Below, in pieces: positions 1 to 6,290 of a stretch of 6,407 bases of DNA (position 1 is the first letter of the stretch; the number at the start of each line of letters is the position of its first letter). The notes below the pieces were generated by a model that saw only the letters and a list, made by a program, of their open reading frames with translations, made no database searches and was not told the DNA's origin. The translations under genes were made by a program, and so were the position numbers. Origin of the DNA: Dehalococcoidia bacterium (GTDB taxonomy: Bacteria; Chloroflexota; Dehalococcoidia; Lucifugimonadales; Lucifugimonadaceae); assembly GCA_028278465.1 (NCBI GenBank), contig JANQEF010000018.1:1-6407 (forward strand), given 5' to 3'.

Positions 1-145
1 GTTTCCAGCGGTTTTTCAGTAGCGCCCCACGTGTAGCCATCTGGTCCGCTGTGCTACGATTTTCTGGTTCCGGCTCTTACTGAGACGAGATCCGTGGCCG
101 CCGCTTCCGGCAGGTTTCAGCGGGATGCTCAGAGCCTGGTTTGTC

Positions 146-221
146 GGGGCTGTAGCTCAATTGGGAGAGCGCTTCAATGGCATTGAAGAGGTAGCGGGTT
201 CGAATCCCGCCAGCTCCACCA
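146..221 (+). tRNA. tRNA-Ala (anticodon GGC)
   Basis: A complete 76-nt cloverleaf can be folded by hand. The acceptor stem is 146-152 with 211-217, the D stem 155-158 with 167-170, and the anticodon stem 172-176 with 184-188. The anticodon loop 177-183 carries GGC at 179-181, and the T stem 194-198 pairs with 206-210 around a TTCGAAT loop. The third acceptor pair is G148:U215, which is the G3:U70 wobble that alanyl-tRNA synthetase recognises, so anticodon and identity element agree. The discriminator base is A218 and the CCA end is encoded at 219-221. It decodes GCC and probably GCU alanine codons. No clear promoter is visible in 1-145 and no T-tract terminator follows; the next gene, on the opposite strand, ends 42 nt downstream. 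Confidence 0.97.
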
Positions 222-263
222 AGATTCTCAAATCACGACGCGATCCTAAACGCCGCGACGTGT

Positions 264-1322
264 TCAGCGAGTTGAGGTTGCTCTCCAGTTGATCTCGAAT
301 ATCCGGTATTCGAAGAAAACTGTGGTGATGCTGTAGACCGACAGCACGAAGTAGAGACCTACAACGCTCCAGTACAGCACCGGGTGTGTGGCTCTCTGCA
401 CCGTCTCCACCAGGAACACGCTCCTAGTCCTGATGGCGTGCCACGTCCACCACAGGAACAGTAGACCGAAAGCGAACTCTCCGAAATCGAGCGCAAGCGC
501 CGCAAGAACGAGCACCAGCGCCGCGATGGTTTTCCAGAGGATCGGCCGGGGCGCTGCTGATGCAGTGCTTTTGACCGGTTTCTGCATGCTGGCTTTGCGC
601 ACCAGGAAGTGGCCGCCTTGCTGATCGGCGAACATTGAGCCGTTGCTTATGTCGTGCACATAGGCTCCGCCGAGCGCTTCGATTTGTGACCTGAGCGCAT
701 CCATGTCAGCGCCAGCAAACACCGGCATCCAGTAACTCTTGCCGTCCCTGACATCGTCGGGATGCTCTTCCATGGTCGCGATGACTTCGCCGCTGGCATG
801 GACCACATCGAACACGCCGGGTTCACGGGTCTCAGCAACCTCCCAGCCGAAGACGTCTTTGTAGAACTCCTTCACCAGGTCGACGTGTTCCAGGTGGTGC
901 ACGTTCCAGACCGGCCGGCCATGCCCGTCATCGAATCGACCGTTTAGATCAGGGCCCTGGTAGACGGTGAAGCCAGCGCCGGACGGATCCCTTATCAGGG
1001 CGATCTGGCTCTGCTCATCAAAGGGGATCGGCTCAACCTCTACGATCACTCCCTCGTGTGAGCGGGCCCTTGCAACCGTCTTCTCGATGTCGTCAACGCG
1101 AACGTACGACATCCAGAAGCTCGGCATGTCCATCTTCTGCAGGTATTCGGGCATTACGAATACTGCTGCAACCGGCGTATTTACCTGGTGCGCAATCTGA
1201 TACGCACCGCCCATGGACTGATCAGTGGTTTCGTGAAATTCCCAGCCGAAGATAGTGCGATAGAAGTCTTTGCACTTGTCGACATCAAAGGTCGACAGAT
1301 CAGTCCATACAAAGTTGTTCAT
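264..1322 (-). CDS. Double VOC (glyoxalase-fold) protein with C-terminal membrane segments
   Basis: The product has 352 residues. Residues 1-123 and 137-242 are two VOC-family halves, each with the FY..(I/V)FGW signature near its start (20-27 and 153-160); the first also has the family's late RDPSGAGF segment at 111-118. This resembles the two-domain Cfp30B/27-kDa-antigen-like glyoxalase family; the substrate is unknown. After a short Lys/Ser/Ala/Pro linker (243-260) come hydrophobic stretches at about 261-279, 282-296 and 314-338, separated by a basic turn around HAIRTR, so the protein is probably anchored with the VOC pair in the cytoplasm. Typical family members are soluble and end near residue 250-270, so the extra ~95 residues are unusual. 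The ATG at 1320-1322 fits the start of the first VOC strand, but the upstream Shine-Dalgarno is weak. It is transcribed away from the isomerase gene and ends in TGA 42 nt from the tRNA. Confidence 0.85.
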   Translation of the reverse strand: MNNFVWTDLSTFDVDKCKDFYRTIFGWEFHETTDQSMGGAYQIAHQVNTPVAAVFVMPEYLQKMDMPSFWMSYVRVDDIEKTVARARSHEGVIVEVEPIPFDEQSQIALIRDPSGAGFTVYQGPDLNGRFDDGHGRPVWNVHHLEHVDLVKEFYKDVFGWEVAETREPGVFDVVHASGEVIATMEEHPDDVRDGKSYWMPVFAGADMDALRSQIEALGGAYVHDISNGSMFADQQGGHFLVRKASMQKPVKSTASAAPRPILWKTIAALVLVLAALALDFGEFAFGLLFLWWTWHAIRTRSVFLVETVQRATHPVLYWSVVGLYFVLSVYSITTVFFEYRIFEINWRATSTR

Positions 1323-1710
1323 GTTGGGATCCAGGCTGAATTACCAGGATTGACAACTGGCGTTGACTGCTGTGGCGGACATGCGAGAAGAACCTCCGAC
1401 GGCGCCGGCACGCATCGCAGATCACCGAATGACCCCCGACTGTGAGCGCCTGTCCGCGCCACCGAACCTTGCCAGGGTCGCCGCCCAGACTCTACCTGTC
1501 GCGCATGACCGGTAGGAAGCGAGCCGCAACACTGTAGTCGAGAGCCAGAGCCAACGCCGCGTAAGCCAGACGGAGATTGCATTTTCGAAAGGTGAGATTG
1601 ATCAGTGGTTCAACCGTGAGATGCGGCAGCAGCTGCATCGCCACTGGCTGGTAACGGACAATGGAGCTACCCTCCGTAGCCACCGCAACACCAGACAGAG
1701 GACACGCCAA
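1323..1710. other. Divergent intergenic region, no convincing gene
   Basis: These 388 bases separate two divergent start codons and must hold both upstream regions. I see no ORF with family features here. A TTGACA at 1350-1355 lacks a -10 box at proper spacing. A small hairpin, GCTAC at 1666-1670 with GTAGC at 1676-1680, lies about 16 nt before the Shine-Dalgarno of the isomerase gene and could influence its translation, but it is short enough to be chance. No T-tract terminator or longer repeat was found. Confidence 0.5.
1697..1702 (+). promoter_or_regulatory. Ribosome binding site deciding the isomerase start
   Basis: AGAGGA lies 8 nt before the ATG at 1711. It selects this start over the in-frame upstream ATG at 1621, whose extra 30 residues (basic, rich in Arg, His and Gln) do not resemble the family N-terminus. 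Confidence 0.75.
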
Positions 1711-2652
1711 ATGGCACCGGCTCATCAGCCCCTGGACCCCGAAAACCCGGACATCCTGTACGGCTCCACCAGTTCCCTCTGGGACGGCCGCCATCCGATC
1801 GAATGGGGCATCAAGCGCATCGCCGCGCTCGGCCTGCAGGGGATCGAGCCGTATGCGAAGCAGATCGAGAACCACCGCGCCAACCCGCTGGCGCTGAAGG
1901 AAAAGTTCGACGAGGCTGGCGTGACGCTGATCGACGTCTCAAACGGCGCGCAAGGCCAGTCGACCAACTTCATCGACCCGGAAGAGACGCCGAAGACGAT
2001 CGCCGATCATGTTGCATTCGCCCGCGACTTCCTCGAGCCCTGCGGCTGCGACCTGTGGAAGTGCAACATGGGCGCTCGACCGCCCGATCCGACTACGGAC
2101 GATCAGCTAAAACGGCTCGCCGACACGCTGAACGAGATCGGCCGCCAGACGATCGAGATGGGGATCAGGCTGGCGCCGCACCCGCACATCTGGGGACCTG
2201 TGGAGCGTGAGCACGAGGTGCGGGCCATGCTCGACCTGACCGATCCAAACTACGTCTGGTTCACTCCCGACACGGGGCATCTGACTCTGGGCGGCATGGA
2301 TGCTGTGCAGGTGATGAGCGACTACCTGCCGCGCATCGCCGAGGTGCACCTGAAGGACACGTACGCGAAGTACCGCGAGAACACGGCGACGCCGACGCGT
2401 GAGCAGCATGCCGGGGCCAGCGTGTACCACAACATGGGTGGCGGAGGCGTGGATTTCCCGGCGGTGATGAAGCTGCTAAGGGACGGCCGCTACAAAGGCT
2501 GGGTTGTGTTCGACATGGACGGCCCGCGGGAGGGCGATGACGGCTTCGACGCGATCGGCGGCAACATCGAGCTGGCTATCGATGACTACCTGGCGCACAA
2601 CGTGAACTACCTGCGGGTGATCCTGGGCGTGAAGCTGCCGCCGTTCGATTGA
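1711..2652 (+). CDS. Sugar phosphate isomerase/epimerase, IolE-like TIM barrel
   Basis: The product has 313 residues and no signal peptide, so it is cytoplasmic. It is a xylose-isomerase-like TIM barrel (AP endonuclease family 2 fold), the group holding inosose dehydratase IolE, tagatose/psicose epimerases and hydroxypyruvate isomerase. Visible signatures are the strand GLQGIEPY (41-48), an HPH motif at 157-159 where IolE-type proteins have a His-rich strand end, DTGH at 187-190, HLKD at 213-216, the glycine-rich GGGGVDFP at 243-250, and a final strand VVFDMDGP (265-272). D187, H190 and H213 are the likely divalent metal ligands. The usual last-strand ligand is Glu; here the strand carries D268 and D270, so the substrate cannot be assigned. 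A true inosose dehydratase function is possible but unsupported, because no other inositol gene is nearby. It stands alone and converges on the lipoprotein gene at 2738. Confidence 0.9.
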   Translation: MAPAHQPLDPENPDILYGSTSSLWDGRHPIEWGIKRIAALGLQGIEPYAKQIENHRANPLALKEKFDEAGVTLIDVSNGAQGQSTNFIDPEETPKTIADHVAFARDFLEPCGCDLWKCNMGARPPDPTTDDQLKRLADTLNEIGRQTIEMGIRLAPHPHIWGPVEREHEVRAMLDLTDPNYVWFTPDTGHLTLGGMDAVQVMSDYLPRIAEVHLKDTYAKYRENTATPTREQHAGASVYHNMGGGGVDFPAVMKLLRDGRYKGWVVFDMDGPREGDDGFDAIGGNIELAIDDYLAHNVNYLRVILGVKLPPFD

Positions 2653-2721
2653 GCGGGATAGCTCACATTCGCCGTTTGCCTCGCCGTGTCCGCCAACGTC
2701 TCGCCGTCCAGCTCTATCCGC
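2653..2721. repeat. Imperfect inverted repeat between convergent genes
   Basis: GCGGGATAG at 2653-2661 can pair with CTATCCGC at 2714-2721 (8 pairs with one bulged G) across a 52-nt loop. It begins right after the isomerase stop codon and lies between two convergent genes, where a bidirectional terminator would be expected. The long loop and lack of a T-tract make intrinsic termination doubtful. Confidence 0.25.
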
Positions 2722-2737
2722 CTCTGGGGTTACCGTT

Positions 2738-3232
2738 CTAGTCGTAGCGGGCGGAGTGCGGGTACAGGCAGATCATGTCACGGAACCCTTCGATCTCCCA
2801 CTCCTCCCTGGAGGGGACAAGGGCGTATCTCTTTCCGAACCCGCATCCGCCGATGCGCTTGAGAAGGGTTTTCTCACCGGGGTAAGAGGCGTCTGGCTGT
2901 GACACCAGCTTTGTCACGACGTAGTCGGAAGACTGGCTGGCGCAGTCCGTCAGCTGAACCTGCTCGATGTGCTGCCCTTGCCCTGGCTCTGATGCGAAAC
3001 TCAGGCAGTCGTCTTTCTTCAGCCTCGTCGTATCGATCAGCTCGCCGAACTGAATGCCTTCGGCGGCTCGCGCTGTCGCCTCAGCCTTCTCCGGGAAGAG
3101 TATGGCAATGGAGGTCTCTATCGGCTCCGGCTCGTCTTCGTCCGATGCTGAGTACGCAGTTCCGCAGGCGTTGATGGCCATCGCGGCCAATGTTGTTACC
3201 AGCAACAGTACTGGCAAGCGCGTCTCGATCAT
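2738..3232 (-). CDS. Small lipoprotein with septum-formation-like four-cysteine domain
   Basis: The product has 164 residues. An N-terminal signal (residues 1-22, hydrophobic from Leu6 to Ala22) ends in a lipobox I-N-A-C with Cys23 as the lipidation site, so the mature protein should be membrane-anchored outside the cytoplasm. An acidic spacer, DEDEPEPIE (31-39), follows. The rest has four cysteines, C76, C97, C130 and C155, spaced to form two disulfides. The pattern DCL ... V.L.DC ... GGCGFG ... P..EEW..G.RD..C resembles the extracytoplasmic 'septum formation' domain found in Actinobacteria and Chloroflexota lipoproteins; this is recognised by eye and no role is known here. The ATG start is backed by AGAGGTG at 3240-3246 on the minus strand. 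It lies 185 bases downstream of the sugar dehydrogenase gene on the same strand, wide enough for its own promoter. Confidence 0.8.
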   Translation of the reverse strand: MIETRLPVLLLVTTLAAMAINACGTAYSASDEDEPEPIETSIAILFPEKAEATARAAEGIQFGELIDTTRLKKDDCLSFASEPGQGQHIEQVQLTDCASQSSDYVVTKLVSQPDASYPGEKTLLKRIGGCGFGKRYALVPSREEWEIEGFRDMICLYPHSARYD

Positions 3233-3239
3233 GATCTCT

Positions 3240-3246
3240 CACCTCT
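3240..3246 (-). promoter_or_regulatory. Ribosome binding site of the small lipoprotein gene
   Basis: Read on the minus strand this is AGAGGTG, 7 nt before the ATG at 3230-3232. It is one of the clearest Shine-Dalgarno matches in the window and supports the chosen start. Confidence 0.65.
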
Positions 3247-3417
3247 GGTCGTTTATTCGACTCTCTGTTCTCAGAATGGAGATCAAGTCAGGAGAAGACG
3301 AAGATCAAGGACGCAATCGCAGGTTTGATTCAGGTGTGCTTCGTTGTTGGTGCCGCTCGGCGCCGGACCTGTCCGCATTACGGATTCGACAAGGGGCTAA
3401 ACGGACGAGCGGCAGAT

Positions 3418-4767
3418 CTACTGCAACACGAAGCGCAGGATCTGGCGTTTGTCATCAGGATCGGTTTCGGACCCGTAGGCCAGCACATACACCTCGCCGT
3501 CCAGGCCCTGGCCGAACGTCCCGATGAAGTGCCGTGTGTCCATGAGCAGCTTTGCGCGCTGCTTTGAGCCGTCGGCGTTGCGAATGATCCAGATCCTGCC
3601 CGAGCAGTAGTCTCCGTAGATGTAGGCGCCGTCCAGCGAAGGCACTCGATCGCCTCTGTAGACGTATCCGCCGATCACCGCGCACCCGTCGACGTGAATG
3701 TAGGTAGCGACCGGGTCGATGAAGCCGGTCTCTGCGCAGCCGGTTTGCGGCTCGAAGCAGCCGTAGCCCTCACGAGTGTTCCAGCCGTAGTTGCCGCCAC
3801 GGACTATGAAGTTGACCTCTTCGATGGCGCGCTCGCCGACGTCGCCGGCCCACATGTTGCCGTTCGCCCGGTCGAAGCTGAAGCGCCACGGGTTGCGCAG
3901 CCCGTAGGCCCAGATCTCCGGCGCTTCGCCTCCTGCGGCGAACGGGTTGTCAGGCGGAACGACGTACGGCTCGTCCGGAGTGGTGACGTCGATGCGGATG
4001 ATCGTGCCGTAGATGTTAGAGGTGTTCTGACCGTGGCCCTCGGGATCACCTATGTCGCCGCCGTCCCCGAAACCTGCGTACAGGTAGCCGTCTGGCCCGA
4101 ACTCGAGCATCCCGCCGTTGTGGATGTCGCCGGGTTGAGGAAGTTCGAGCACGATCCGCTCGGATTCGAGGTCCAGTGTCCCGTTCGGCGCAAATCCGAA
4201 CTCCGACAGCACAGAGCGACGGGGCTCATCGGCCGTGTAGTTGACGAAGAGGCGGTCGTTCCCGGTGGACTGGCCGAACTCTAGGTGGACCGCGAAGCCG
4301 AGCAGCCCCTCCTCGACGCCCTCAGTGAGGACCCTGTCGGTTATGTCGAGGACGATCCGCGCTGCGCCGTCTGATGCGTCGGGACCGCCGGTGAGCTCGA
4401 TGATGCGCCCGTCCTGCTCGGAGATGAAGAAGCGGCCGCTGCCGTCGGGCGCCTCTTCGAAGTGGGTCGCCCTGTCGGGCGCGTACCAGGTGAAGACGGG
4501 CTCGAGCGTGATTTCGGCCGGCCCGGGAGTTGGCGTCCGGGTAGGCGCGGGCGTCGGTGTTGGGGATGGTGTGGCGGTCGGACGAAGTGTTGGGGTTGCG
4601 ACCGGTGTCGCGGTTGCGGGCGCCGTTGTTGGAACGTCGGTCGTCGGAGTGGCTGTACCGGAACCGGCAGCGGGATTCGGCTGGCCAGAGCCGCTGCCGC
4701 ACGCAGTCAGTACGACCGTAACTATGGCGAGCAGCAGTACGGCGGTCCTGTTTGTGATCGTTTTCAA
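3418..4767 (-). CDS. PQQ-dependent glucose/sorbosone dehydrogenase-like lipoprotein
   Basis: With the TTG at 4765-4767 as start the product has 449 residues. A signal peptide (1-22) ends in lipobox L-T-A-C with Cys23 lipidated, followed by a Thr/Pro-rich linker (about 38-82). From residue 88 on it is a six-bladed beta-propeller of the soluble glucose dehydrogenase/sorbosone dehydrogenase/HHIP-like family. Signatures are DIHNGG (214-219, H216 the likely catalytic base), FGPDGYLYAGFGDGG (223-237), GLRNPWRFSFD (289-299, R291 conserved), GDVGERAIEEVNF (308-320), NYGWN (326-330) and YGDYCSGRIW (384-393). It would oxidise a sugar or other alcohol with PQQ outside the cytoplasm, but the substrate is unknown and some relatives lack proven activity. 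The frame stays open to an ATG at 5079, but that start puts over 120 residues before the lipobox; the TTG gives a normal signal. An in-frame GTG at 4852-4854 is another option. Four cysteines (336, 342, 362, 388) fit disulfides. Confidence 0.88.
   Translation of the reverse strand: MKTITNRTAVLLLAIVTVVLTACGSGSGQPNPAAGSGTATPTTDVPTTAPATATPVATPTLRPTATPSPTPTPAPTRTPTPGPAEITLEPVFTWYAPDRATHFEEAPDGSGRFFISEQDGRIIELTGGPDASDGAARIVLDITDRVLTEGVEEGLLGFAVHLEFGQSTGNDRLFVNYTADEPRRSVLSEFGFAPNGTLDLESERIVLELPQPGDIHNGGMLEFGPDGYLYAGFGDGGDIGDPEGHGQNTSNIYGTIIRIDVTTPDEPYVVPPDNPFAAGGEAPEIWAYGLRNPWRFSFDRANGNMWAGDVGERAIEEVNFIVRGGNYGWNTREGYGCFEPQTGCAETGFIDPVATYIHVDGCAVIGGYVYRGDRVPSLDGAYIYGDYCSGRIWIIRNADGSKQRAKLLMDTRHFIGTFGQGLDGEVYVLAYGSETDPDDKRQILRFVLQ
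4522..4656 (-). repeat. Low-complexity Thr/Pro linker-coding repeat
   Basis: This stretch encodes residues 38-82 of the dehydrogenase-like lipoprotein, built from degenerate A-T-P, P-T and T-P units. It acts as a flexible spacer between lipid anchor and propeller, possibly glycosylated. Similar Thr/Pro tracts are common in Chloroflexota surface proteins, one of the hints to the source organism. Confidence 0.8.
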
Positions 4768-4850
4768 CTCTGGCGTTCGGGTCGCATGTTTCAGACGATG
4801 ACCTAACGCACGGTAGCGGGCCGCATGAGTCTGTCCGATGGGGTAAAGCG

Positions 4851-5059
4851 TCACCGTACAGGTGTACAAACCGGCAAGAGCCACGGCGCAGGTCTCGGTC
4901 CGGCTGGTAGGGGTTTGCTTCAACCCCCAGGCGCTGAAGTACCCTTTCGGTCGTATACCGAACAGGCTCGTTGCTGGTGAACGGTCGCGGCGTACGGAAG
5001 ATGTGGCGACTGAGGCAAAGATGAACTTGAAGTGGCAGAAAGTGGACGCTGTACGGTGA
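4851..5059. repeat. 11-nt inverted repeat pair flanking the divergent intergenic region
   Basis: TCACCGTACAG at 4851-4861 is the exact reverse complement of CTGTACGGTGA at 5049-5059. The right copy overlaps the GTG start of the DUF3179 gene; the left copy places a GTG, in frame with the dehydrogenase, in the same context on the minus strand. The pair could be a shared operator or a paired start context, or chance. Confidence 0.35.
4910..4927. other. Hairpin in divergent intergenic region
   Basis: GGGGTT at 4910-4915 pairs perfectly with AACCCC at 4922-4927 around a 6-nt loop. It lies between the two divergent starts with no T-tract on either side, so it is more likely a leader structure or operator than a terminator. 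Confidence 0.35.
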
Positions 5060-6246
5060 GACCTGCGCAGGTCAATCAAGGCTCGCTACGGCCGGTGGCC
5101 GCCGCCATGCTGGCGACAGCCTTTCTCCTCGCCGCTATCGCCTGTGGATCAGATGCCGCGACGCAGCAGAACATCTTCGATCCAACGCCTGTTGTAGCGC
5201 CGCCGCTGGACATCTCCATCGCCGCCGTCGAGCTGGAAGAGATCGTCTTCGACCTGTTCGACGGCAGCTACGTTCCGTACCCCGATGCGTCGACCGGGCT
5301 CATCGCCGAGCTGACCAATGCGATCCCGCCGATCTACGCTCCCGAGTACGGCGATGTGGGCGAGGGCAACTGGCTGCGGGACAGCGAGCTGGTGATCGGC
5401 TACACGGCTGGAGACGAATCGTTCGCTTACCCGATCAGGATGCTCAACTTCCACGAGCTCGTGGCGGATGAGATCGGCGGCGAGCCGCTGCTGGTGACCT
5501 ACTGACCGCTTTGCGGCAGCGGCATCGTGTATAGCCGCAGAGTGGACGGGCAGACGCTCGATTTCGGGAACACCAGCGCGCTCATCGAGAACAGCCTGGT
5601 CATGTTCGATCACCAGACCGGCTCGTACTGGTACCAGGTCAACGGCACCGCCATCGTCGGCGAGCTGACGGGCCGGGCGCTGGAGCCGCTGGCGTCTGTC
5701 ACGGTGCCGTGGGGCACGTGGCGGGCCGAGCACCCGGACACGAAGATCCTGAAGCGTGAGCAGCGTGTCCCGGGCGACTACTCGTACCTGCAGGACCTGT
5801 TCCGCGGGTACGAGGATGTGGTCAACGCCGGCGATTCGAGCTTCCCGCTGCCGTACGAGCGGGTTGGACGTGAGCTCAGGCCAGCCGATCTTGTGCTGAC
5901 GGTGGAGATCGGCGAGGAGAAGCGGGCCTATCCACTGGTGCTGCTCGGCGACGCAGCGACCAACGACGAGGTTGGCGGCGAGCCGGTTGTCGTGTTCTCG
6001 CAGGCTACAGGGCCGCTCGGCAGCGCGTTCTCCAGAGAGGTGGGCGGCCGGACGCTGACGTTTCGGCAGGACGGTGACATCTTCGTGGATGTAGAGACCA
6101 GCACGAACTGGTCATTTCTCGGGCAGGCGCTCAGCGGGCCACTGGCGGGCGAACGGCTCATACCTGCGCCATCTCGACGCGCCTTCTGGTTCTCGGTGTC
6201 GATCGCGCTGAACGACGCGGCGCTTTACGAGATAGCCAGCCAGTGA
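5056..6246 (+). CDS. DUF3179 lipoprotein, predicted selenoprotein (Sec at in-frame TGA 5503-5505)
   Basis: Read through one TGA, the product has 396 residues. Residues 1-30 form a lipoprotein signal (R2 and R12, then a hydrophobic core, lipobox A-I-A-C, Cys30). The first DUF3179 half (about 110-232) has AYPIRMLNFHE (124-134), IGGEPLLVTY (140-149), then TGA as residue 150, followed by PLCGSGIVYSR. The family motif here is TYCPLCGS, so the TGA replaces its first cysteine and yields U150-P-L-C153. FDHQTGS (184-190) and WGTWRAEHPDT (219-229) follow as in the family. A second, diverged half (about 278-396) repeats AYP (291-293), GGEP (307-310) and VDVETST (344-350) without cysteines. DUF3179 function is unknown; a U-x-x-C pair suggests thiol/selenol redox or metal binding outside the cytoplasm. 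The GTG start has AGTGGA 9 nt upstream; GTG at 5032 is an alternative. If the TGA is a true stop, this is a pseudogene or a 149-residue fragment plus a remnant. Confidence 0.85.
5506..5545 (+). promoter_or_regulatory. Candidate bacterial SECIS stem-loop
   Basis: Beginning at the base right after the TGA, 5506-5517 pairs with 5534-5545 without interruption: 12 pairs, of which 10 are Watson-Crick and two are G-U (5508:5543 and 5511:5540). The apical loop is 5518-5533 (16 nt) and has G as its second base. G5519:U5530 and C5520:G5529 could close a smaller inner loop that starts with GG. Bacterial SECIS elements are hairpins within the coding region just after the UGA, with a G early in the apical loop, bound by SelB. 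A competing 5-bp register (5519-5523 with 5534-5538) also exists. The stem lies in codons for a conserved protein segment, so part of its sequence is under amino-acid constraint. Confidence 0.75.
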
Positions 6247-6265
6247 TCATGTGAACGCGGTGATG

Positions 6266-6290
6266 TTGCAGCGTTCTTGCTTAGCTGCAA
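6266..6290 (+). terminator. Possible transcription terminator hairpin after the DUF3179 gene
   Basis: TTGCAGC at 6266-6272 pairs perfectly with GCTGCAA at 6284-6290 around an 11-nt loop, starting 20 nt after the stop codon. No T-tract follows, so it may be only a 3'-end structure. The rest of 6247-6407 shows no supportable gene. Confidence 0.3.

Noticed and set aside
1350..1355. TTGACA as a -35 promoter box
   Set aside because: No -10-like hexamer lies 16-18 nt downstream on the plus strand.
1219..1610. 12-nt direct repeat TGATCAGTGGTT at 1219-1230 and 1599-1610
   Set aside because: About one such match is expected by chance in a window this long, and one copy lies inside the VOC coding region.
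1492..1875. 127-codon minus-strand ORF across the isomerase start
   Set aside because: Most of it is antisense to the well-supported isomerase gene. The C-terminal part is mildly protein-like but matches nothing I know.
3349..3364. Hairpin GGTGCC/GGCGCC with 4-nt loop as a terminator of the dehydrogenase gene
   Set aside because: The G-U pair makes it stable only on the plus strand, while the dehydrogenase is on the minus strand, and no T-tract follows.
4862..5059. 65-codon plus-strand ORF overlapping the GTG start of the DUF3179 gene by 4 nt (GTGA)
   Set aside because: The overlap looks operon-like, but the peptide has no recognisable features and fills a divergent promoter region; its tail from ATG 5021 would be only a 12-residue peptide.
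4768..5079. N-terminal extension of the dehydrogenase to ATG 5079
   Set aside because: It would place the signal peptide and lipobox more than 120 residues inside the protein and lacks family-like sequence.
5503..5505. Reassigned genetic code (TGA read as Trp or Gly)
   Set aside because: The window uses TGG for Trp and GGN for Gly freely, TGA ends the isomerase, VOC and DUF3179 genes at the expected family ends, and the family residue here is Cys.
5527..6246. Separate gene starting at GTG 5527
   Set aside because: Its first codons fall inside the conserved PLCGSGIVY segment and it has no Shine-Dalgarno of its own. It is the continuation of the frame before the TGA.
5056..6246. Pseudogene by nonsense mutation
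   Set aside because: There is only one lesion, it lies exactly at the redox Cys codon, the frame is intact on both sides and a 12-bp stem follows it. It remains the main alternative if no selenium machinery is found.
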